Positions 41,922 to 48,665 of a DNA stretch of 64,000 bases are shown here, piece by piece. Origin of the DNA: SLRI01 sp964393275 (GTDB taxonomy: Bacteria > Pseudomonadota > Alphaproteobacteria > Geminicoccales > Geminicoccaceae). The position numbers were made by a program, and so were the translations under genes. The notes under the pieces were generated by a model. The model searched no databases. It was not told where the DNA came from and saw nothing but the letters and a program-made list of their open reading frames with translations. Numbering within the stretch: the stretch's first letter is position 1; every line of letters begins with the position of its first letter. The stretch spans positions 55,948-119,947 of the forward strand of contig CAYMTA010000007.1 of NCBI GenBank assembly GCA_964393275.1, in the 5' to 3' direction.

Positions 41922-42689
41922 TCAGAAGGCCCCGCGGATGGCGTAGTAGACGGTCTCGAGGGCGACGACGACGAGGCCCTCGCGCGGCAGCGGCACGAGG
42001 AGGAGGAACTTGAAGGCGCCGCCGAGCAGGAGCGGGGTGGCCAGCGCCACGGCGAGGCACTGGCCTAGGCGATGGCGTGCCTCTTCCGGGGCCGGGGCGG
42101 GGGCGGTGGCGGTCATGAAGCGGGCCCTGACGAGCGTGAGGGCGGCGACCAGCAGCACGGCGGCATCGACGAGATGGGCGGCGGCGGTGCGCGGCGCGGG
42201 GGTCAGGCCGAGGGCCGCGATCACGAGGAGCACCAGGGCTGTCAGGAAGAAGGCACCGAGCGCCAGCTTCGCCACGCGCGGCTCATGGACATGGAAGACG
42301 AGCGTGAAGGCGGCGAGGAAGAAGAACCCGGCGACGATGAAATCGACGCGTGGCACGAAGGCCACGACGAAGGCGGCGATGACGCCGGCGATCAGCACGA
42401 CGTCGCCCTGCCCCCTCAGGACCGCGAGCGGGCTGCCTTCGAACCTGGCCGCACCGGCCCGGACCGTGGTGACGATCAGCGTCGTGGCGAGCAGGCCGAG
42501 GCAAAGGGCGACGATGAGCGGGAAGAGGGCCGGCGAGACGTACCAGGCATTCTTGACGCCGGCATAGGTGCCGCGCAGCGGAAACTGCAGGGCACCGCCG
42601 GCCATGGCGGCGGCGAGGAGCAGGAGGACGAGGCCGGTCCAGAGATCGGACGGGCGGCCGCTCGCTCCCGGGCTGGTCAAGTCGGTCAT
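41922..42689 (-). CDS. tctB: Tripartite tricarboxylate transporter small permease, TctB family, enlarged
   Basis: Membrane protein of 255 residues starting at ATG 42689 with AGGA upstream. TctB proteins usually have about 150 residues and four segments. Here roughly seven hydrophobic segments are visible, including VVLIAGVIAAFVVAFVPRVD and FIVAGFFFLAAFTLVFHV. The part FKFLLLVPLPREGL at the end is the classic TctB C-terminal motif (VPLPxG). The protein therefore appears to be an extended form with two or three extra segments in the middle. Its place between TctC and TctA supports the call. Confidence 0.85.
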   Translation of the reverse strand: MTDLTSPGASGRPSDLWTGLVLLLLAAAMAGGALQFPLRGTYAGVKNAWYVSPALFPLIVALCLGLLATTLIVTTVRAGAARFEGSPLAVLRGQGDVVLIAGVIAAFVVAFVPRVDFIVAGFFFLAAFTLVFHVHEPRVAKLALGAFFLTALVLLVIAALGLTPAPRTAAAHLVDAAVLLVAALTLVRARFMTATAPAPAPEEARHRLGQCLAVALATPLLLGGAFKFLLLVPLPREGLVVVALETVYYAIRGAF

Positions 42690-42765
42690 GCCGGTTCCTG
42701 GCTGAACAGCGGCGGACGGGCGGGATCGCCCAAGCGACCCCGCCCGCGAGGAGCCCGATCGTGGC

Positions 42766-43770
42766 TCAGTTCGGCTTCGGGATGCCGAGCGTGGCCGGGT
42801 CGACCGAGGCGGCGCCCAGATCGTGGAGGGTCCAGGCGAAGAGCGATTCGAGCCGGGCGAACTCCTGCTTCGCGGCATCGCCGGAGAGGCCCGAGGGCTC
42901 GTAGTAGTTGTCGGCGAGCCAGGTCTGCACCTTGTCGCTGGCCATGGCGGCGTCGAAGGCTTCGTTCAGGGTCTGCTTGACGTCGTCCGGGGCGGCGTCG
43001 AGCACGGCGAAGCCGATCGCCTGCTTGATCGGCAGGTGCTCGGTGAGGTCCGGGTAACTGTCGAAGGCCGAGGGGATGGCGACGCCATTGAGCTCGACGC
43101 CCTTGGGCACCAGCATGGCCAAGGGCCGCAGGCGGCCGGCCTGCAGGAGCTGCTGCTGCTCGGCGAGCGAGGTGACGACGACCTGCACCTCGCCGGCGAC
43201 GGCGGCGTTCTGGGCCGGCGCCGAGCCGTCATAGGGAATATAGTTGAAGGTGACGTCGGTGCCCTTCTCGAGGGCGAGGAGGTTGAGATGGTGGATGGAG
43301 CCCGCAGCGCTGGCGCCGGCGGGAATTTCGCCGGGCGTAGCCTTGGCGGCCTCGATCAGCTCCTGGAGCGACTGCCAGGGGGCGTCGCTGGAGACCGAGA
43401 CGAGATCGGGCGAGCCGCCGATGATGAACGGATACCAGACGTCCATGCGCTGGTCCCAGCCGCCCTGCACCCCGGCGGTGACCACCGATTCGGAGATGCC
43501 GGCCAGGGTGTAGCCGTCGGCCGGCTGCTCGAAGACGTAGCTCATGCCGGCCGAGCCGCCGACGCCGCCGGTGCGGTTGGTGACGTTGATGCGGACCGGC
43601 AGATGCTCCTGCATCTCGGCCATGACCAGCCGGTTGGCGGTGTCGGTGCCACCGCCCGCAGCCCAGACGATGACGGCGTTGATGTCGCGGCTTGGATAGT
43701 CCTGGGCGACAGCGACCGTGGCCGTCAGGGCCGCGGCGATGCCCAAAGCGAGCGTTGTTCCGAGACGCAT
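42766..43770 (-). CDS. tctC: TTT transporter periplasmic binding protein, TctC/Bug family
   Basis: Secreted binding protein of 334 residues. ATG 43770 has GGGAG upstream, and the signal peptide ends ATVAVA. The mature start QDYPSRDINAVIVWAAGGGT is the Bug-family ligand loop, and TGGVGGSAGMSYVFEQPADG is the second conserved block. It is the first gene of the leftward TTT unit, divergent from a sugar-lactonase-like gene. The divergent region contains the perfect palindrome 43857-43872, so it may be controlled by the GntR protein encoded at 45913. Confidence 0.93.
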   Translation of the reverse strand: MRLGTTLALGIAAALTATVAVAQDYPSRDINAVIVWAAGGGTDTANRLVMAEMQEHLPVRINVTNRTGGVGGSAGMSYVFEQPADGYTLAGISESVVTAGVQGGWDQRMDVWYPFIIGGSPDLVSVSSDAPWQSLQELIEAAKATPGEIPAGASAAGSIHHLNLLALEKGTDVTFNYIPYDGSAPAQNAAVAGEVQVVVTSLAEQQQLLQAGRLRPLAMLVPKGVELNGVAIPSAFDSYPDLTEHLPIKQAIGFAVLDAAPDDVKQTLNEAFDAAMASDKVQTWLADNYYEPSGLSGDAAKQEFARLESLFAWTLHDLGAASVDPATLGIPKPN

Positions 43771-43856
43771 GGTCTGCTCCCTTGGTCGACCGGTTGTCAT
43801 TCCTCGAACCACCCTGCCGACGATACCCTTGATTATCGGATGCGGTTCGGTATTTC

Positions 43857-43872
43857 TTTACGTATACGTAAA
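43857..43872. promoter_or_regulatory. Perfect 16-bp palindrome TTTACGTATACGTAAA
   Basis: It lies between the divergent TctC and SMP-30 genes, 15 bases before ATG 43888. A GTATAC centre is common in operators of FadR/VanR-subfamily GntR regulators, and such a gene closes the rightward operon (45913-46599). Binding is inferred. Confidence 0.65.
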
Positions 43873-43887
43873 TCCGGGAAGCGGTCA

Positions 43888-44889
43888 ATGCGCAATTCGA
43901 TGCTCGATCCCGCCACGCTCCGGCCGCTCGGCACCGGCCTGGCACGCCCGGAATGCGTCCTGGCGCACCGCTCCGGCCTGCTCTTCGCCGCAGACTGGAC
44001 GGACCAGGGTGGCGTATCGATCATCGATCCGAAGGGCCGGGTCGAGCGGCTTCTGGCCAAGGGCGCGCCGCGCCATCTGCGGCCCAACGGGATCGCGCTC
44101 GAGCCCGGCGGCAGCTTCCTCCTGGCCGAACTCGGCGCCGAGACGGGCGGCATCTGGCGGCTCTGGCCCGACGGCTCGGTCGAGCCTCTTCTGCTCGAGG
44201 TCGAGGGGCGACCCCTGCCGCCGGCCAATTACGTTCATCTGGACAAGGAGAGCCGGCTCTGGGTGACGGTCAGCACGCGCCACCTGCCACGGCACCTGGC
44301 GGCGCGGCCGGAGGTGGCCGACGGCTTCGTCGTCCTCGTCGAGCGCGGCGAGGCCCGGATCGTCGCCGATGGCCTCGGCTACACCAACGAGTGCCTGGTC
44401 TCGCCGGACGGCGAATGGCTATATGTGAACGAGACCTTCGGGCGACGGCTCAGCCGCTTTTCGATCGGCGCCGGGGGTCCGGGCGAGCGCCAGACCGTCG
44501 CCGAATTCGGCCACGGCACCTATCCGGACGGACTCACCTTCGATGAGGAGGGCGGCATCTGGATCACCAGCATCGTCAGCAACCGGGTGATCCGGGTCGG
44601 CCCGGACGGCCGCCAGGAGGTCATGCTGGAGGAGGCGGATGCGGACTTCGTCGAGGCGGTCGAGAGCGCCTTTTTGGCCGGCCAGCTCGACCGGGCCTTG
44701 CTCGACCATGTGCCGAAGGGCCGCCTGAAGAACATCTCGAGCCTCGCCTTCACCGGCGCGGACCGCAAAACGATCTGCCTCGGCTGCCTGCTCGGCGACA
44801 GTCTCATGCTGATCGATGGCCCGGTCGCGGGAGCCGTGCCGGCGCATTGGGCGTATGATCTGGGCGAGCGGCTGGAGGGTCTCTCTTGA
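43888..44889 (+). CDS. SMP-30/gluconolactonase family protein
   Basis: Six-bladed beta-propeller of 333 residues likely to hydrolyse a sugar lactone. Divalent-metal ligands of the family can be placed at Glu22 (ARPECV), Asn in YTNECLVSPDGEWLYVNET and Asp in GTYPDGLTFDEEG. ATG 43888 has GGGAAG six bases upstream. The stop overlaps the TTG start of the next gene (TTGA), so translation is coupled. With a Gfo/Idh/MocA dehydrogenase and GntR regulator, the unit looks like a sugar or sugar-acid oxidation module: the dehydrogenase would form a lactone and this enzyme open it. Confidence 0.87.
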   Translation: MRNSMLDPATLRPLGTGLARPECVLAHRSGLLFAADWTDQGGVSIIDPKGRVERLLAKGAPRHLRPNGIALEPGGSFLLAELGAETGGIWRLWPDGSVEPLLLEVEGRPLPPANYVHLDKESRLWVTVSTRHLPRHLAARPEVADGFVVLVERGEARIVADGLGYTNECLVSPDGEWLYVNETFGRRLSRFSIGAGGPGERQTVAEFGHGTYPDGLTFDEEGGIWITSIVSNRVIRVGPDGRQEVMLEEADADFVEAVESAFLAGQLDRALLDHVPKGRLKNISSLAFTGADRKTICLGCLLGDSLMLIDGPVAGAVPAHWAYDLGERLEGLS

Positions 44890-45911
44890 GGAAGCTGCGG
44901 GTCCTGACTATCGGCGCCGGCTATTTCAGCGCCTTTCATCACGACGCCTGGCAGCGGATCAGGGAGGTCGAGCTGGTCGGCGTGTGCGATCGCGATCCGG
45001 CGAGGGCGCAGGCCTATGCCGAGCGCTTCGCCGTGCCGTCCTGGCATACCGATGCTGCCGCCATGCTGGACGCGCTGCGGCCCGATCTGGTCGATATCGC
45101 GACACCGCCCGCCACCCACGCCGCCCTTGTCCGCGAGACCATGGCGCGGCGGCTGCCGACCATCTGCCAGAAGGCCTTCTGCCGCTCGCTCGAAGAAGCC
45201 GAAGAGATGGTCCGCCTCGCCGAGGAGGCCAAGACCCTCCTGGTCGTCCACGAGAACTTCCGCTTCGAGCCCTGGCACCAGGAGATCAAGCGGCAGATCG
45301 AGGACGGGCGCATCGGCGAGGTCTACCAGGCGAGCTTTCGCCTCCGGCCCGGCGACGGTCAGGGCCCGAGCGCCTATCTCGATCGCCAGCCCTATTTCCA
45401 GCAGATGGAGCGGTTCCTGGTCCACGAGACGGCGATCCATTTCATCGACGTCTTCCGCTTCCTCCTGGGCGAGCCCGAGGCCGTGCTGGCCCGGCTGGTC
45501 CGCCTCAACCCGGCGATCGCCGGCGAGGATGCGGGCGTCATCCTTCTCGAGTTTCCGGGCCAGCGGCGCGCCCTCTTCGACGGCAACCGGCTGGTCGACC
45601 ACCTGGCCCAAAACCGTCGGCTGACCATGGGCGAGCTTCTGGTCGAGGGTGAGCGCGGCGTGATCAGGCTCGACGGCGACGGCCGTCTCTTCCATCGTGC
45701 GTTCGGCGCCAACGAGGAGACGGCGATCGTGTACGAATGGCAGGATCGGGGCTTTGCCGGCGACAGCGTCCTGGCCTTCCAGCAGCACGTCGTCGACCAC
45801 CTCCTGGGCCGAGGTGCTATCGTCAACACGGGACGCGACTACCTCGCAAACCTGCGGATCGAGGAGGCGGTCTACCGCTCCTCGGCCGAGGGCCGGCTGG
45901 TGAGGGTCTGA
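44886..45911 (+). CDS. Gfo/Idh/MocA family oxidoreductase
   Basis: NAD(P)-dependent dehydrogenase of 341 residues. The Rossmann loop is LTIGAGYFSAFHHDAWQRI, followed by VCDRDPARAQAYAERF. The usual EKP cofactor motif is replaced by CQKAFCRSLEEAEEMV (QKA). The C-terminal substrate domain has HETAIHFIDVFRFLLGEPE, containing the conserved His of the family. TTG 44886 is used as start because it overlaps the upstream stop and homology begins there. It probably oxidises a sugar or polyol whose lactone is the substrate of the upstream SMP-30 protein. The GntR gene follows after one base. Confidence 0.88.
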   Translation: MRKLRVLTIGAGYFSAFHHDAWQRIREVELVGVCDRDPARAQAYAERFAVPSWHTDAAAMLDALRPDLVDIATPPATHAALVRETMARRLPTICQKAFCRSLEEAEEMVRLAEEAKTLLVVHENFRFEPWHQEIKRQIEDGRIGEVYQASFRLRPGDGQGPSAYLDRQPYFQQMERFLVHETAIHFIDVFRFLLGEPEAVLARLVRLNPAIAGEDAGVILLEFPGQRRALFDGNRLVDHLAQNRRLTMGELLVEGERGVIRLDGDGRLFHRAFGANEETAIVYEWQDRGFAGDSVLAFQQHVVDHLLGRGAIVNTGRDYLANLRIEEAVYRSSAEGRLVRV

Positions 45912-45912
45912 C

Positions 45913-46599
45913 ATGGCGAGCGTCATCGAGGAGGTCCCTGGCCGCATCACCTTCGCCGAGCGGGCCTATCGGGAAATCAAGAGCCGCATCCTCGAGAACG
46001 AGTTCCCGGCCGGCAGCATCATGCTCGAGCAGGAGCTGGCGGCCCTCCTCTCGATGAGCCGGACACCGGTGCGCGAGGCGCTGATCCGCCTCGCCCGCGA
46101 GGGCATGATCGACGTGCGGCCGAGGCACGGCATGCGGGTGCTGCCCGTCTCCGCCAACGACATGCGCGAGATCTACCAGATCCTGACGGCGCTCGAGGCG
46201 GAAGCGGCGGCCCAGATCGCCCGCGACGGCGCCGATCCGCTGCACCTCGCCGAGCTCAGGACGGCGGTCGCCGAGATGGACGAGGCGCTCTCGACCGACG
46301 ACCTCGACGCCTGGGCGCGCGCCGACGACCATTTTCACCGGGTGATCCTCGCCACTTGCGGCAACCAGCGGCTGAAGGCGATCATCGAGCAGTTCATGGA
46401 CCAGTCGCACCGGGTGCGAAAGCTGACGCTCAGGCTGCGCCCGAAGCCCGTCAGCTCCAACGATGACCATCGGGCCCTGGTCGACGCCATCGAGCGCCGC
46501 GACCCCGAGGCGGCATGGCGCATCCACCACGCGCACCGGCTGCGCAACGGCCGGATGCTGGTCGAGCTCCTGGAGCGGCACGGGCTGGGCCAGCTCTAG
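45913..46599 (+). CDS. GntR family transcriptional regulator, FCD subfamily
   Basis: A 228-residue regulator. The winged helix is TFAERAYREIKSRILENEF, then LAALLSMSRTPVREALIRLA. The C-terminal FCD all-helical domain has the metal/carboxylate pattern: Asp of DDHFHRVILATCGN, then His residues in MDQSHRVRKL and HRALVDAIERRDPEAAWRIH. Such domains bind small carboxylates. It is the third gene of the rightward unit. It most likely binds the palindrome at 43857-43872 and controls both this unit and the divergent TTT operon, responding to the transported acid. Confidence 0.9.
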   Translation: MASVIEEVPGRITFAERAYREIKSRILENEFPAGSIMLEQELAALLSMSRTPVREALIRLAREGMIDVRPRHGMRVLPVSANDMREIYQILTALEAEAAAQIARDGADPLHLAELRTAVAEMDEALSTDDLDAWARADDHFHRVILATCGNQRLKAIIEQFMDQSHRVRKLTLRLRPKPVSSNDDHRALVDAIERRDPEAAWRIHHAHRLRNGRMLVELLERHGLGQL

Positions 46600-46711
46600 G
46601 ACTGCTCTCCCTGGGAGGCGCCGGCGTCGGGTTGCATGGCATCCTGTGCAAATGTAGGCTGGGCGGCGTCTATGCGGCGTTCGAGCCGCGCAACCCGGGG
46701 GAGAGGAAGCC

Positions 46712-47356
46712 ATGACCTATCGGTATGCACTTCAGGCAGCGGGGCTGATCGTCTCGATGTCCGGGCTGGCGACGGCCGCCCTGGCGCAGGACGGGGATGC
46801 GACCTACCGCGCCTTGCTGTCGCCGCTCAACGCGCAGGTGGTCGGCTCGCAGACGGCGGGCGAGGCGATCTTCACGGTCGCGGGCGACGACCTGACGATT
46901 CATGTCACCGTGAGCGGCGCTCCTCCGAGCATCGCGCATCTGCAGCATTTCCACGGGTTCAAGGAAGGCATGCAGAAGTCCGAATGCCCGACCGCCCGGA
47001 GCGACACCAACGGCGATGGCATCATCGACCTGATCGAGACCGAGCCCCTTGCCGGGATCACCATGGTTCCCTTCCATGACGATCCAGTCAGCATGGAGAT
47101 CGTCAGGGACACCTATCCGACCGCGGACGACAAGGGCTCCTATACCTACAAAAAGAGCGTCTCGCTGAAGGCGCTGGAAGACGCCTTCGCCGCGCAGTTC
47201 CCCGGGCAAGAGCTCGATCTGACCCGGCGCGTCGTCTTCGTGCACGGCGTTCCGGCCTCGACCAAGCTGCCGGACTCGGTCGCGTCGCTCGGCGACATTC
47301 CGGCCCAGATCACGCTGCCGATCGCCTGCGGCGCGATCATGAAGGTCGAGCAGTAG
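46712..47356 (+). CDS. Secreted protein with CHRD/superoxide-dismutase-like pattern and calcium loop
   Basis: Exported protein of 214 residues with a signal peptide ending AALAQ. The mature part has AEAIF-like beta strands (GEAIFTVAGDDLTIHVTVSG), a His cluster in HLQHFHGFKEG, a Cys followed by an EF-hand-like loop DTNGDGIIDLIE, and a C-terminal Cys. The layout resembles CHRD-domain and Cu/Zn-SOD-like secreted proteins, but the full metal-ligand set of an active SOD is not evident. It stands alone between the GntR gene and the converging dehydrogenase gene. Function unknown; metal or calcium binding in the periplasm is likely. Confidence 0.75.
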   Translation: MTYRYALQAAGLIVSMSGLATAALAQDGDATYRALLSPLNAQVVGSQTAGEAIFTVAGDDLTIHVTVSGAPPSIAHLQHFHGFKEGMQKSECPTARSDTNGDGIIDLIETEPLAGITMVPFHDDPVSMEIVRDTYPTADDKGSYTYKKSVSLKALEDAFAAQFPGQELDLTRRVVFVHGVPASTKLPDSVASLGDIPAQITLPIACGAIMKVEQ

Positions 47357-47377
47357 AGAGTCCGTTCCGGGGCGCCT

Positions 47378-48475
47378 TCAGGCGATCTCGCCGCGTGCCG
47401 CGTCGAGCTGGTCGATGACGGCCTCGGCCAGCTCGCGCGTGGTGTGGCGGCCGCCGAGGTCCTGGGGGACGGCGCCGGCGGCGAAGGCGAGGTCGACGGC
47501 CCGCTCCAGGGTGGCGCCGGCTGCCACCATGCCGTCCTGGCCGTGGCGCTCGCCGAGCCAGTCGAGCATCATCGCGGTCGAGAGCAGCATGGCCGTCGGG
47601 TTGGCGATGCCCTGGCCGGCGATGTCGGGGGCCGAGCCGTGGCTCGGCTGGAAGAGCGCGTGCTCGAGCCCGATCTCGGCGCAGGGGGCGAGGCCCATGC
47701 CGCCGACGAGGCCGCCGCCCAGGTCGGAGATGATGTCGCCGAACATGTTCTCCATCACCATGACGTCGAACTCCCAGGGCTTGCGCACGAGGTCGAGGGC
47801 GGTGGCGTCGACATAGTGGTGGTCGGCCCGGATGGCGGGGAAGCCCTTCGCCCGCTCGTCGAAGATCTTGCGAAAGAAGGCCATGGCGACGAAGACGTTG
47901 GCCTTGTCGACGCAGGTCAGCCGGCCGGGCCGGCCCCTGGCCTTGCGCCGCTCGGCGAGGCGGAAGGCGAAGTCGAAGAGCCGCTCGCAATTGTCGCGGG
48001 TGATGACCATGGTCTCGCGCGCGATCCGGTCGTCCTCGACCGTGCCAACGCCGCGCGAGGCGAAGAGCCCTTCCATCGATTCCCGGATGATGACGAAGTC
48101 GATCTCGGATGCCCTCGGGTGGGCGAGGATGGCCGGGGTGTTGGGCAGGGCCCGTACCGGCCGAACGCCGGCGAAGAGCCCGAATTCGCGGCGCATGTCG
48201 AGATGCGGGGCGATCTCGGTGCCGTCGGGAAAGCGGATGTCGGGCAGGCCCATGGCGCCGAAGAGGATGGCGTCGGCGTCACGGCAGGCCGCCATGACGC
48301 CGGGTGCGAGATCCCGGCCCGTCTCGCGATAGTAGGCGGCGCCGCCATCGTGGTGCACGAGGGCGAGGCCGAGCGCGAAGCGGCGTTCCAGGGCCTCCAG
48401 CACCTCGAGGGCAACGGCCATCACCTCCTTGCCGATGCCGTCACCCGGCAGGACCGCCACCTGGAATTCGTTCAT
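47378..48475 (-). CDS. Isocitrate/isopropylmalate dehydrogenase family protein (tartrate dehydrogenase-like)
   Basis: Beta-decarboxylating dehydrogenase of 365 residues acting on a 2-hydroxy-dicarboxylate. ATG 48475 begins MNEFQVAVLPGDGIGKEV, the standard N-terminus. The substrate-arginine region is PHLDMRREFGLFAGVRPV, and the loop reading RESMEGLFASRG replaces the IPMDH (RELTGG) and IDH (REN-EG) versions. Catalytic Lys and Asp blocks are VDKANVFVAM, MVMENMFGDIISDLGGGL and HGSAPDIAGQGIANP. The loop is closest to tartrate/malate-type enzymes, but I cannot exclude other hydroxy diacids. It is monocistronic and faces the soe-like operon. Two GATACAT repeats at 48547 and 48559 lie in the shared promoter region. 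Confidence 0.88.
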   Translation of the reverse strand: MNEFQVAVLPGDGIGKEVMAVALEVLEALERRFALGLALVHHDGGAAYYRETGRDLAPGVMAACRDADAILFGAMGLPDIRFPDGTEIAPHLDMRREFGLFAGVRPVRALPNTPAILAHPRASEIDFVIIRESMEGLFASRGVGTVEDDRIARETMVITRDNCERLFDFAFRLAERRKARGRPGRLTCVDKANVFVAMAFFRKIFDERAKGFPAIRADHHYVDATALDLVRKPWEFDVMVMENMFGDIISDLGGGLVGGMGLAPCAEIGLEHALFQPSHGSAPDIAGQGIANPTAMLLSTAMMLDWLGERHGQDGMVAAGATLERAVDLAFAAGAVPQDLGGRHTTRELAEAVIDQLDAARGEIA

Positions 48476-48665
48476 GTCGAGACTCTGCCGGATGGGCCGC
48501 GTCCGCGCCCCCGAGCGGGTCGGGCGGGAAGCGGCGACTGACAAGCGATACATCAACGGATACATTACCGTGTGCGGCCGGTCAATCGGCTGCGCCGGTA
48601 GTGACCCGCCCAGGCGATGCATGCTAGGGATCGACCATTGGCGGTTTCGGGAGGTCGGGCGGGAC

